Shown here: positions 17,352-25,049 of the stretch, one piece after another
Layout: every line of letters starts with the position of its first letter
Position numbering within the stretch: the first letter of the stretch is position 1
Position numbers and translations under genes: made by a program
Source: Fen-1058 sp964398185
GTDB lineage: Bacteria; Chloroflexota; Anaerolineae; Fen-1058
Direction: 5' to 3'
NCBI GenBank assembly: GCA_964398185.1
Contig: CAYNML010000027.1
Span: 1 to 64,000, forward strand
Length of the DNA: 64,000 nucleotides
Notes under the pieces: generated by a model
The model's input: the letters and a program-made list of their open reading frames with translations, nothing else
Databases searched by the model: none
What the model was told of the DNA's origin: nothing

Positions 17352-17381
17352 TTGACAGTTCAGTATATAATCGATATACTG
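17352..17381 (+). promoter_or_regulatory. Near-consensus promoter overlapped by an operator-like palindrome
   Basis: A perfect TTGACA (17352-17357), a 17-bp spacer and TATACT (17375-17380). The inverted repeat CAGTATAT-AATCG-ATATACTG (17361-17381) covers the spacer and the -10. This layout is typical of a promoter shut off by a dimeric repressor, as in autoregulated small operons. It serves the two small genes at 17401 and 17724. Confidence 0.75.
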
Positions 17382-17400
17382 AGCGTGAGAAAGGTGACGC

Positions 17401-17727
17401 GTGATCAAAGCCAGCCGTCGGCATAAGGAGTACCAGCAGCTGTTTTCAGAGGATGATGTCGTGTTGGTGCGCTTCACGCACATCGGGGAAACCGTGGTGA
17501 ACTTCTCCGTGCAGTATTTAGCGCGAATCAATCAGGAGTGGCAGTCCATCGTTCGCTTCGATACAGCACACGGTCACGCTCATATGGATATCAGTCACCC
17601 GGGCGGAACACAGGAAACTCGCAAACTGCCGGCTTCAGATTACAACGAGGCGCTCGTCATGGCTATTGACGACATTCAAGCGCGCTGGGAATTCTATCGG
17701 GAACGTTACGAAAGGTGGCTAACATGA
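17401..17727 (+). CDS. Small protein of unknown function, DUF7718-like
   Basis: 108 aa from a GTG with GAAAGG upstream. It contains a beta-rich core (VNFSVQYLARINQEWQSIVRFDTAHGHAHMDI) with a His-rich FDTAHGHAHMD segment, then a helical tail. It resembles small DUF7718-type proteins, but I cannot give it a function. It is the first gene of a two-gene unit under an operator-like promoter. Its TGA stop overlaps the ATG of the next gene (ATGA), so the two are translationally coupled. The layout resembles a toxin-antitoxin or similar accessory pair; this is inference. Confidence 0.72.
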   Translation: MIKASRRHKEYQQLFSEDDVVLVRFTHIGETVVNFSVQYLARINQEWQSIVRFDTAHGHAHMDISHPGGTQETRKLPASDYNEALVMAIDDIQARWEFYRERYERWLT

Positions 17728-17993
17728 TCAGGTCCGAAATGGCGCACAAAAACCTCGAGCTGCTGAAACTGTTTACCCAGGAGATACTCGTGAATGAAGC
17801 GCTGGCGCGGCGTGTTCCCAAGGGCGCAACCGTGATTATTCTGCCTGATAATGATCCAGCGTTGGCCGCCGCCAATCGCAAGCTCGCCCAGCGCGCCCGC
17901 AAAGAGGGCAAAAAAGTCGTTCTGGTGCAAATGACACTTGTGCCGAAGACAGCTTACGTGCCACAACTGACGATCCTAACATCTTCACACTAA
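17724..17993 (+). CDS. Small protein of unknown function, DUF5647-like
   Basis: 89 aa. The ATG at 17724 overlaps the previous stop as ATGA and has AAAGGTGG upstream; a GTG at 17715 is also possible. The sequence NLELLKLFTQEILVNEAL, then VPKGATVIILPDNDPALAAANRKLA and KKVVLV, matches the pattern of DUF5647 proteins. No catalytic residues are evident and no function is known. It is the second gene of the coupled pair. A hairpin terminator follows at 18010. Confidence 0.75.
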   Translation: MIRSEMAHKNLELLKLFTQEILVNEALARRVPKGATVIILPDNDPALAAANRKLAQRARKEGKKVVLVQMTLVPKTAYVPQLTILTSSH

Positions 17994-18009
17994 AGCAAGC
18001 GCGACCGAC

Positions 18010-18039
18010 AGCGAGGCTGCTACGCATGGCAGCCTCGCT
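18010..18039. terminator. Bidirectional terminator between the DUF pair and ubiE
   Basis: An 11-bp stem AGCGAGGCTGC / GCAGCCTCGCT with an 8-nt loop between convergent genes. The U-run is weak on the plus side (TCATTTC). Confidence 0.7.
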
Positions 18040-18741
18040 TCATTTCACGCCCACGTGAATCGCCACCGTGCTCAGCATCAGCCGTTTGTATTTCACCTCG
18101 CGCAGACCGGCGTGCTCCATGATGGCCTTCAGTTCATCCGGCGTGAGGAATTCATTGACTGACTGCGGCAGGTAGGTGTACGCATCGCGCTGCCCGCTGA
18201 TCAACCCGCCCACGAACGGCACAATCTGGTTGAAGAAAAACAGGAAGAACGGGCGCAGTAGGTTCTTCGGCGGTTTGCTGATTTCAAGACAGATCACGCG
18301 CCCGCCCGGTTTCAATACGCGATGCTGTTCTCGGAAAGCCTGCTCCCGATCGATAAAGTTGCGCACCCCGAAGCCGCTGGTCACGGCATCAAGGGTGTTG
18401 TCGGGGAACGGCAAGTGCAGCGCATCGGCCGTGTTCCAGCGAATGGCCTGCGCGCCCTCTTTTGTCTTGCCGGTGATCATCATCTCAAAGGTGAAGTCGC
18501 TGCCAATGGCGAGCACATCCGGTTGCTGCTTCAGCGCCTCGATCAGAATATCGCCCGTGCCGGTGGCCACGTCGAGCAGACGCGCGTCCGGGCCAAGCTG
18601 TGCCAGGCGGACGACTTCACGCCGCCAGGCGATGTCGCGCCCGCCCGTCATCAAGCGATTCATCATATCGTAGCGCGCACTGATGCGGGCAAACATCCCC
18701 TGCACGTACTGCGCGCGTTCCGGTCCTTGCAAATGAGTCAC
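18040..18741 (-). CDS. ubiE: UbiE/MenG-type (demethylmenaquinone) methyltransferase
   Basis: 233 aa from a GTG at 18741 (MTHLQGPERAQYVQGMF). An upstream in-frame ATG at 18816 would add residues encoded only by a palindromic repeat and is not favoured. A class I AdoMet methyltransferase: LLDVATGTGDILIEAL is motif I, followed by DALHLPFPDNTLDAVTSGFGVRNF, characteristic of UbiE/COQ5. It performs the last C-methylation of demethylmenaquinone. It is downstream of UbiD, UbiX and UbiA homologues on the same strand, supporting a menaquinone role. Confidence 0.9.
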   Translation of the reverse strand: MTHLQGPERAQYVQGMFARISARYDMMNRLMTGGRDIAWRREVVRLAQLGPDARLLDVATGTGDILIEALKQQPDVLAIGSDFTFEMMITGKTKEGAQAIRWNTADALHLPFPDNTLDAVTSGFGVRNFIDREQAFREQHRVLKPGGRVICLEISKPPKNLLRPFFLFFFNQIVPFVGGLISGQRDAYTYLPQSVNEFLTPDELKAIMEHAGLREVKYKRLMLSTVAIHVGVK

Positions 18742-18756
18742 GTTAAATCCATTTTG

Positions 18757-18824
18757 GGACACGGATAAACACAGATGAACACGGATTTGTTTTTTATCCG
18801 TGTAGTCCGTGTTCATCCGTGTCC
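18757..18824. repeat. Palindromic 'ATCCGTGTTCATCCGTGTCC' type repeat
   Basis: Two arms rich in CACGGAT/ATCCGTG form an imperfect hairpin around a T-rich loop. It lies between ubiE and the ABC permease gene and extends the upstream frame of ubiE artificially. Confidence 0.7.
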
Positions 18825-18828
18825 AATA

Positions 18829-19566
18829 TCATGTCGCAAATTTCCACGGGCACAGCCGCTTCTCCAGCCAGTCGACGAAGAAGTACAAGACCAGCCCCAG
18901 CAGGCCCATGGCAATCGCGCCGGCATACGTCGCCGCGTAATCAAACATGGTGCCTGACATGAGGAAGATGTAATAGCCCAATCCCAGATACGTCGCCGTC
19001 ACTTCGGTGAAGTATAGCACCGCCACCGCCGTGCCCACGCTGAGGCGTACCGTCGTCAGCACAATCGGTAGCGACGACGGCAGATACACAAAGCGGAACA
19101 GCGCGCGCCGTCCCGCGCCCAGCGACTTCACCGAGTTCAACAGCTCGGGCCGCAGGTTCAACGCTTCATCGCGCACGGGTACTAAAATCTGAAAAAACAG
19201 AATCAACACGATGGTCAAGATCTTGGCGGCTTCGGTGGGACCGAGAAACAGCAGAATGATCGGGAAAAACACGATCTTGGGAATAGGGTAGATCAGATAC
19301 ACCAGCGGCGAGAAGAGCCGGTTGAGCGTAGGGATTTGCCCCATGCCTAGTCCCGCCGGAACCGCCAGCGCCACGGCGATGATAATGCTAACGATGACAC
19401 GGAAGCCGCTGGCGACGAAGTGCTTGGCGATTTCGCCGATGTTTGCCACAAACGCTTGCGCCACGGCGATCGGGGTCGGCAGAATATCGCGCTGCACCAG
19501 CATAGCGATGATCTGCCACACCAGCAGCACGATGAGCGAAGTGATGACGAGATCGCGTTTACGCAT
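18829..19566 (-). CDS. ABC transporter permease, SsuC/TauC/ThiX type
   Basis: 245 aa from the ATG at 19566, whose codon overlaps the 3' end of the ATPase gene. About six transmembrane helices. The EAA-like loop reads NSVKSLGAGRRALFRFVYLPSSLPIVL, as in BPD_transp_1 permeases for sulfonates, nitrate or pyrimidine thiamine precursors. It forms an importer with the ATPase (19559) and binding protein (20585). The set is embedded in the menaquinone genes, so its substrate may be linked to quinone synthesis; this is inferred from position only. Confidence 0.88.
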   Translation of the reverse strand: MRKRDLVITSLIVLLVWQIIAMLVQRDILPTPIAVAQAFVANIGEIAKHFVASGFRVIVSIIIAVALAVPAGLGMGQIPTLNRLFSPLVYLIYPIPKIVFFPIILLFLGPTEAAKILTIVLILFFQILVPVRDEALNLRPELLNSVKSLGAGRRALFRFVYLPSSLPIVLTTVRLSVGTAVAVLYFTEVTATYLGLGYYIFLMSGTMFDYAATYAGAIAMGLLGLVLYFFVDWLEKRLCPWKFAT

Positions 19567-20353
19567 GGGAAGTAACGAGTAACGAGTAATGCGTAAGGGA
19601 TTCACGCAGCTGCGCGCACTTTTCAAAGAACGCCGGCTGCGATCGATAACCCGGTTCGCCCGCACGCGGATTGTCGATAACGATCGGCGCAGAGTGCGGC
19701 GGTTGATCGAGCACCAGGATCTTCTGCCCCAGGAACACCGCGTCTTCGATGTTGTGAGTCACGACAATCAAAGTCAAATCTTGTTCGCGCTGCAACTCGA
19801 TGGTGAGGTTCTGCAAATCCTCGCGCGTGGCGGCATCCAGCGCGGCGAACGGCTCGTCCATTAGCAACAGATCAGGGTCGAGCACCAGCGTGCGCGCAAT
19901 GGCGGCGCGCTGCCGCTGCCCGCCGGAGCACTGCGCCGGGAACCGATCGCGCAGCGCTTCAATGCCCAGCCGCTTCAACCACTTCTCGACCAACGGCTCG
20001 ATCGGGCCGACGACATGCTCCACCGGCGCGTGCCGCCCGTCGGGGCCATAGAAGTCGCGCACTTTCAGACCCAGCGACACGTTCTGCTTGATCGTCGCCC
20101 AGGGCAGCAAGCCGTATTCTTGCAACACCAATCCGGTGCGCGGGCGCGGCCGATCGATCACCTGCCCTTCGACAACGATCTCACCGGCGGTGGGCACGCG
20201 CAGGCCGGCCAGCATCATCAGCAGCGTCGTCTTGCCGTTGCCTGATCCGCCGACGACGGCCCACGCTTCGCCCCGTCCGATCGACCAGTCGAAGCGATCG
20301 AAGACGGGCGCGGCGTCAGCATAAGCAAAGGTAACTTCACGGAATTCGATCAT
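19559..20353 (-). CDS. ABC transporter ATPase, SsuB/TauB/ThiZ type
   Basis: 264 aa from the ATG at 20353. Walker A is GGSGNGKTT, the Q-loop VLQEYGLLPW, the signature CSGGQRQR, Walker B LLLMDEPF and the H-loop VVTHNIEDA. The order and spacing fit the nitrate/sulfonate/thiamine-precursor import ATPases. The last residues, LTHYSLLVTSHA, are translated from a TAACGAG-type heptamer repeat read in reverse, so the natural C-terminus has been replaced or extended by repeat DNA. The gene overlaps the permease start by 8 nt. Confidence 0.9.
   Translation of the reverse strand: MIEFREVTFAYADAAPVFDRFDWSIGRGEAWAVVGGSGNGKTTLLMMLAGLRVPTAGEIVVEGQVIDRPRPRTGLVLQEYGLLPWATIKQNVSLGLKVRDFYGPDGRHAPVEHVVGPIEPLVEKWLKRLGIEALRDRFPAQCSGGQRQRAAIARTLVLDPDLLLMDEPFAALDAATREDLQNLTIELQREQDLTLIVVTHNIEDAVFLGQKILVLDQPPHSAPIVIDNPRAGEPGYRSQPAFFEKCAQLRESLTHYSLLVTSHA
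19571..19598. repeat. TAACGAG heptamer repeat inside the ATPase 3' end
   Basis: TAACGAG-TAACGAG-TAATGCG-TAAGGG. Read on the minus strand it encodes the last dozen residues of the ATPase. Confidence 0.7.
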
Positions 20354-20397
20354 GCTAATCTGGGTCTTCCGACTTTGGCGGGAAACCGTCGGTGCAT

Positions 20398-20484
20398 CGT
20401 CATTGCGAGCGCTTCCTGCGAAGCAATCTCCTTTCGACCGGTACTGAGATTGCTTCGTCGCGAACAGCGCTCCTCGCAATGACG
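20398..20484. repeat. CGTCATTGCGAG / GAAGCAATCTC palindromic element, copy 1
   Basis: An 87-bp imperfect palindrome. The ends are CGTCATTGCGAG and CTCGCAATGACG, and the inner arms are GAAGCAATCTC and GAGATTGCTTC. Related copies lie at 43493 (inside a gene) and 50225. Confidence 0.8.
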
Positions 20485-20530
20485 CACGTTGGTGACAATA
20501 ATCCCGCTGAACCCGGAAGAGCCGCTAATC

Positions 20531-20588
20531 TAAAACGTACAGCGTAAAACGTAATGGTTCATTTTACGCTGTACGTTTCACGCTTTAC
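20531..20588. repeat. GTAAAACGT heptamer-type inverted repeat
   Basis: TAAAACGTACAGCGTAAAACGT and its near complement form a long hairpin. It overlaps the stop codon of the binding-protein gene at 20585. Confidence 0.7.
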
Positions 20589-21541
20589 TTCGGCAAATAG
20601 CTTGAATCCACCAGCTGGCTATACGGCACTTCCTGCTTGATCAGCCCCCGCGCGATCATCCACGCCATCACATCCTTCAACTGCGCTTCACTGGGGACGG
20701 AAGCCGTGGGGAACCTGGGCAGCGCGTACTTGCCGATCAGCGGCGCGGGCACCAGCTTCTTATCACTGAGCAGCGTGTCCCATCTGGTCGGCTCGCTGTT
20801 CACATCGGCGGTGGCTTTCTCGATGGCGGCCAGGAACTTCTTCACCGTTTCCGGCTTACTCTTAAGCGAATTCAGGCTGAACGAAATCTCGCTGGTGCCG
20901 ACGGACGGCAGGCTGCTGTCGTCGATCAGGCGGATCGCGCCGCCCTGCTCGGCCAGCGTCGCCGCCGGTTCGGGCAGCACCGCCGCCTTGAGCTGGCCTT
21001 CGTTGAGCAGCTGCAACCGATCGGGGATGGCGGGCACGTTGATGGTTTTGATGTCAGCCGTCGCCAGCCCCGCATTCTCCAGAATGCGCTGCGTCAGATA
21101 ATCGATCACCGTGTTTTGCGAGATGCCGATCTCGACGCCCTTCAATTGATCGGGCGTGGTGATGCCGCTGTCTTTCGAGACCAACAGCGAGAACTGCGGC
21201 TTGTCCGCCGAAGCCGTGCGCGCGAAGCGCACCACCGCGATCTTCTGCGCGTCCTTGTTGTACAACACCGTCGAAGTGAGATCGTTGATCATGCCGTCGA
21301 CCTGCCCGGCCTGCATCACCTGATCGCGCTCCGCCGCCGACGCGACCGGCATGAATTCCACTTTGATCCCGGCATCTTTGAAGTAGCCCTGCGCCTCGGC
21401 CACATACATCGGCAGCGCGTCGAGGATGGGCAGCACGGCGATCTTCAACGTGGGATTTTCCTGCGCGGCCGGCGCGGCGCCCCCGCAGGCGCTCAACAGC
21501 GCGGCGAACAGGACGAGAACGATAACGGATTTGCGAAACAT
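20585..21541 (-). CDS. ABC transporter substrate-binding lipoprotein, NMT1/SsuA-like
   Basis: 318 aa with signal peptide and lipobox LLSAC (Cys19). The mature part has the NMT1/THI5-like fold signature: LPILDALPMYVAEAQGYFKDAGIKVE, a D-Q-V-M-Q-A-G-Q-V-DGMINDLTS region, and LLNEGQLKAAVLPEPAATLA. Relatives bind thiamine-pyrimidine precursors, sulfonates or nitrate. AAGGAG lies 6 nt before the ATG. It directly follows the UbiA gene and precedes its own ATPase and permease, so the importer sits within the menaquinone cluster. The ligand is unknown. Confidence 0.9.
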   Translation of the reverse strand: MFRKSVIVLVLFAALLSACGGAAPAAQENPTLKIAVLPILDALPMYVAEAQGYFKDAGIKVEFMPVASAAERDQVMQAGQVDGMINDLTSTVLYNKDAQKIAVVRFARTASADKPQFSLLVSKDSGITTPDQLKGVEIGISQNTVIDYLTQRILENAGLATADIKTINVPAIPDRLQLLNEGQLKAAVLPEPAATLAEQGGAIRLIDDSSLPSVGTSEISFSLNSLKSKPETVKKFLAAIEKATADVNSEPTRWDTLLSDKKLVPAPLIGKYALPRFPTASVPSEAQLKDVMAWMIARGLIKQEVPYSQLVDSSYLPK

Positions 21542-21567
21542 ATTTCTCCTTTTGACTTCCCGCGTTT

Positions 21568-22434
21568 TCAGCGCGGAATGGTTAGCGCCAACAGTGTGGC
21601 GACAAAAATCGTGACGCTGATATAACCGTTGACATTGAAAAAGGCCAGGTTCACTTTGGAGAGATCATTCGGTTTGACGAGCGAATGCTCATAGATCAGC
21701 AGCGCGGCCGCAATGATCACGCCGATCAAATACACGAGGCCGAGATTCATCACCAACCCGATCGATCCCAGCAGCCCGACGGTGATCACGTGGCAAATTT
21801 GCGCCACGCGCAGGGCCACCGCGTTGCCCCACTTGGCCGGAATGCTGTGCAACTTCTCTTTCCGATCGAACTCCGTGTCCTGGCAGGCATAGATCAGATC
21901 GAAGCCTGCGATCCAAAACGTGACGGTGAACAGCAGCAGCCATGCGGGCAGATCGGCAATCGTAAACAGCGAGCTGCGCACCGCCGCCCACGCGCCCAGC
22001 GGCGCGAGGCCATCCGTGAAGCCCAGCATGAAATGCGACAGCCAGGTGAAGCGCTTGGTGTAGGCGTAACCCAGCAGGCACAGAATCGCGCCGGGCAGCA
22101 ATTGTAACGTCAACGGCCCCAACTGCCATGCGGCGATCGTCAACACGATTAACGACGCGATCACGCCAATCGTCACCGCGCGCACGCTGATCTGGCCGGT
22201 CTGGATGGGGCGATTGGCCGTGCGCGGATTGCGCGCATCAATGTGCCGATCGGCCAGGCGGTTGAAGCTCATCCCCAGCGTGCGCGCCGCAGCCATCGCC
22301 ACGGTGATCCAGAAGAACTGATGGAACGTCGGCAGCCCAGTGGCTGCCAGCACCATGCCCAGATACGCGAACGGCAGCGCAAAGATGGTGTGCTCGAATT
22401 TGATGAGATCGAGAAAAGCGCGGATTTGCTTCAT
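21568..22434 (-). CDS. ubiA: UbiA-family aromatic prenyltransferase (MqnP-like)
   Basis: 288 aa, membrane protein with about eight or nine helices. The two Asp-rich motifs are NRLADRHIDARNPRTANRP (N58, D62, D66) and DLIYACQDTEFD, both typical of UbiA/MqnP enzymes that attach a polyprenyl chain to an aromatic acid. With UbiX and UbiD homologues directly upstream it most likely acts in menaquinone synthesis: in the futalosine route MqnP prenylates 1,4-dihydroxy-6-naphthoate, and UbiD/UbiX-like enzymes decarboxylate the product. Assignment to that route is inference, since mqnABCD are not in the window. Confidence 0.9.
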   Translation of the reverse strand: MKQIRAFLDLIKFEHTIFALPFAYLGMVLAATGLPTFHQFFWITVAMAAARTLGMSFNRLADRHIDARNPRTANRPIQTGQISVRAVTIGVIASLIVLTIAAWQLGPLTLQLLPGAILCLLGYAYTKRFTWLSHFMLGFTDGLAPLGAWAAVRSSLFTIADLPAWLLLFTVTFWIAGFDLIYACQDTEFDRKEKLHSIPAKWGNAVALRVAQICHVITVGLLGSIGLVMNLGLVYLIGVIIAAALLIYEHSLVKPNDLSKVNLAFFNVNGYISVTIFVATLLALTIPR

Positions 22435-22441
22435 GATCCGT

Positions 22442-22500
22442 GAAACATAAAACGTGAAGCGTAAAATCTTTCATTACGTTTTACGCATTACGCTTTACGC
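22442..22500. repeat. GTAAAACGT heptamer-type inverted repeat at the ubiX 3' end
   Basis: ACGTGAAGCGTAAAA and ACGTTTTACGCATTACG arms. Its end encodes the last residues and TAA stop of ubiX (Met-Arg-Lys-Ala-stop). Confidence 0.7.
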
Positions 22501-23060
22501 ATGCCCTTCCACTTCGTATACAGCTCATTGTCAATGCCCAGCCGCAGCAAAATGCGCCCGATTGTACCATCGATGACTTCATCCAGCGTTTGCGGATTGC
22601 CGTAGAAGGCCGGGACGGGCGGCATGATGACAGCGCCATTCTCGGTAGCCTGTGTCATCAAGCGGAGATGACCCAGATGCAGCGGTGTTTCGCGGACGCA
22701 CAAGACCAACGGGCGACCTTCCTTCAAACATACATCCGCCGCGCGCGACATGAGATCAGCCGAGTAGCAATTCGCCACAGCGGACAGCGTCTTGATCGAG
22801 CACGGCACGATCACCATCCCCAACGTCACGAACGATCCCGACGCGATGCTCGCGCCGATGTCGTTGGGGTTATGCACCACCGCGGCCAGCGCCTCAACCT
22901 CGCTGACCTTCCAATCCGTCTCCTGCGCGATGGTGGCCTTGGCCGCTGCGCTCAGCACCAGATGACTTTCAATTTCGCCGCTTTGCCGCAAGACTTCCAA
23001 CAGGCGTATTCCGTAGATTACGCCCGAAGCACCACTTATTCCAACGATGAGTCGTTTCAT
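22488..23060 (-). CDS. ubiX: UbiX-type flavin prenyltransferase
   Basis: 190 aa. It makes prenylated FMN, the cofactor of UbiD decarboxylases. The N-terminus RLIVGISGASGVIYGIRLLE is the family flavin-binding start, and MVIVPCSIKTLSAVANCYSADLMSRAADV and MPPVPAFYGNPQTLDE are diagnostic. AGGAGCTGCG precedes the ATG. It pairs functionally with the UbiD homologue 330 bp upstream. The final residues and stop are contributed by an adjacent repeat. Confidence 0.94.
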   Translation of the reverse strand: MKRLIVGISGASGVIYGIRLLEVLRQSGEIESHLVLSAAAKATIAQETDWKVSEVEALAAVVHNPNDIGASIASGSFVTLGMVIVPCSIKTLSAVANCYSADLMSRAADVCLKEGRPLVLCVRETPLHLGHLRLMTQATENGAVIMPPVPAFYGNPQTLDEVIDGTIGRILLRLGIDNELYTKWKGMRKA

Positions 23061-23389
23061 CGCAGCTCCTCAATCTACCGCGAATTGACGCGAATTCAAT
23101 TGAGTATGGCGGCGGCCGGTTGGGGCGCAGCGAATGAATTCGCCCGCTGGCAGAGAAAACACGTTAAAACGTGTTTCAACACGTTTCCACTATCAGCCAT
23201 CGAATTCATTCGATGGTGCGCGCCAACCAAGATGAGCCACATCCAATTCAATTCATTTGCGAAGATTCGCGTGACTTAGAGCGAATTCCACTTTGATTTA
23301 CGCCTATTGGAGTCGAGGCTTTAGCCGGATTCCGCCTGAGGGCTCGATTCCGGATCGTACATCAACCTGGAAACTGCTCTAGCGATCGA
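23061..23389. repeat. Gene-free stretch with an imperfect 110-bp palindrome
   Basis: No gene is seen here. A GGTTGG-x-GCGC...CGAATGAATTCG arm (23118-23142) faces CGAATTCATTCG...GCGCGCCAACC (23201-23228). Between them is AACACGTTAAAACGTGTTT. Outside lie CGCGAATT-x-ACGCGAATT blocks similar to those at 47714. It looks like a mobile palindromic element with flanking repeat debris. No promoter for ubiX was recognised. Confidence 0.65.
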
Positions 23390-24859
23390 CTATTGAAGGC
23401 CGTATTCTTTCCACCGCCGATCGACCAGTTCCTTCACCGCCGCATCCATCTCCAACTCCGTCGGCCAGCCGCGCGGATGCCCGTCCTGCGGCCCCTTCGC
23501 CGTCGCATCGATGCCGATCTTCCCGCCGAACGAATCGCGCACCGCTGAATGATCGAGTTGATCCACTGCGCCCTCCGCGCTCGTCACGTCGCGCTTCCAA
23601 TCGACGTTGCCCAGCACGCGCCACAGCACATCGCGCAGATCGTGCACGTTCACGTCATGATCGACTACGATGATGGCTTTGGTCAGCATCATCAAGCCCA
23701 GCCCCCAGATGCCGAACATCGTTTTTTGCGGATGACCCGGAAATCGCTTCTTGATCGACACAATGACCAGGTTGTGAAACACCCCCTCGGCGGGCATGTT
23801 GTAATCGACCACTTCGCCGAGGAAGAGTTTGAGCAGCGGCAGGAACAGACGCTCGGTGGCCTTGCCCATCCAGTAATCTTCCATCGGCGGCTTGCCCACC
23901 ACCGTCGTCGGATAGATCGGATTTTGCCGGTGCGTGATGGCCGTGACGTGAAAGACCGGGAACCGATCGGCTGGCGTATAAAACCCGGTGTGATCACCGA
24001 ACGGCCCTTCCACATCGTGCTCGTTCGGATCGACGTAGCCTTCGATCACAATCTCGGCATTGGCGGGCGCTTCGATGGGCTGCGTCACGCACTTGACGAA
24101 TTCAACGGGCTTGCCGCGCAGATAACCGGCCAGCAGATACTCGTCGATGTTGGGCGGCAGCGGCGCGGAGGCGCACCACATCGCCGCCGGATCGCCGCCG
24201 AGCACGATGGCACATGGAATGATCGGCTTCTTCTCTTCGGCGGCCACACGCTCATGTTCGGCGCCGCCTTTATGGCGCTGCCAGTGCATCATCAACGTGT
24301 GATCGTCTTTCACCTGTAAGCGATACATGCCCACGTTGCGGATGTTGCTCAGCGGATCGCGCGTGATGACCTGCATCAACGTGATGTACCTGCCCCCGTC
24401 GAGCGGCCAGCATTTGAGGATGGGCAGCTGCGAGAGGGCGATCTGATCGCCGGTGAGGACCACTTCCTGCACGGGCGCATTGCTCACGGTCTTCGGCCCC
24501 AACCCGATCGACTTCAGTACCCCAAAGAGATCGCGTCCGCGATTCAGCGCGGCCTTCAACCCTTGCGGCAATTTCAGATCGATCGTTTTGGCGAGGTTGT
24601 GATTCAACTCTTCCAGATCGTCAACGCCCAGCGCCCACGCCATGCGCGAAGCATTGCCAAAGGCATTGATCAGTACCGGCACCGATGAACCCTTGACGTT
24701 CTCAAACAACAGCGCCCTGTTGCTGGCCGCCGGACCTTTGCTGATCCGATCGGTGATCTCGGTGATCTCCAATTCGGGATCGACCTGGGTTGTGATGCGG
24801 ACGAGCTCGCCGCGCTGTTCCAACAGTTGGATGAATTCACGCAAATCGCGGAAGGCCAT
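23390..24859 (-). CDS. UbiD-family decarboxylase, probably menaquinone pathway
   Basis: 489 aa, the standard UbiD size, with CAGGAGACG before the ATG. Visible family blocks: MAFRDLREFIQLLEQRGELVRI, LFENVKG, ITRDPLSNIRNVGMYRLQV, EGPFGDHTGFYT and the E-R-x-x-P-L-L-K region with ATERLFLPLLKLFL. UbiD enzymes need prenyl-FMN and decarboxylate aromatic acids. As the first gene of the UbiD-UbiX-UbiA series it is the candidate MqnL-type enzyme that decarboxylates the prenylated naphthoate. Other aromatic substrates are possible. Confidence 0.92.
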   Translation of the reverse strand: MAFRDLREFIQLLEQRGELVRITTQVDPELEITEITDRISKGPAASNRALLFENVKGSSVPVLINAFGNASRMAWALGVDDLEELNHNLAKTIDLKLPQGLKAALNRGRDLFGVLKSIGLGPKTVSNAPVQEVVLTGDQIALSQLPILKCWPLDGGRYITLMQVITRDPLSNIRNVGMYRLQVKDDHTLMMHWQRHKGGAEHERVAAEEKKPIIPCAIVLGGDPAAMWCASAPLPPNIDEYLLAGYLRGKPVEFVKCVTQPIEAPANAEIVIEGYVDPNEHDVEGPFGDHTGFYTPADRFPVFHVTAITHRQNPIYPTTVVGKPPMEDYWMGKATERLFLPLLKLFLGEVVDYNMPAEGVFHNLVIVSIKKRFPGHPQKTMFGIWGLGLMMLTKAIIVVDHDVNVHDLRDVLWRVLGNVDWKRDVTSAEGAVDQLDHSAVRDSFGGKIGIDATAKGPQDGHPRGWPTELEMDAAVKELVDRRWKEYGLQ

Positions 24860-24871
24860 GATCGTCTCCTG

Positions 24872-24973
24872 AGACCTCGCAGGTTTTGATCGACCAGCCG
24901 GCGCAGCCAGATCATCGATCGGGTTGATGATCGAGCAAGGCCAGATCGTCTGTTAAAACCTGCGAGGTCTTTC
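24872..24973. repeat. AGACCT...AGGTCT inverted-repeat element, solitary copy
   Basis: Terminal 16-bp inverted repeats AGACCTCGCAGGTTTT / AAAACCTGCGAGGTCT enclose about 70 bp beginning GATCGACC. It has the same architecture as the five-unit array at 48211. It sits directly upstream of the UbiD gene. Confidence 0.8.
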
Positions 24974-24988
24974 GTTGTCTGACAACAC

Positions 24989-25019
24989 AAACGCGCCCTC
25001 AGCTGACCGGGGCGCGTTT
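24989..25019 (-). terminator. Hairpin terminator downstream of the GNAT gene
   Basis: A 10-bp stem AAACGCGCCC / GGGCGCGTTT with an 11-nt loop, between the end of the minus-strand GNAT gene and the ubiD promoter region. Only a short T-rich tail is seen. Confidence 0.6.
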
Positions 25020-25049
25020 GCTCGTGAAGGCTGTTTCAAATGTACCACA

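Noticed and set aside
18742..18816. N-terminal extension of UbiE to the ATG at 18816
   Set aside because: Most of the added residues are encoded by a palindromic repeat and are absent from the family; the GTG at 18741 gives the normal N-terminus.
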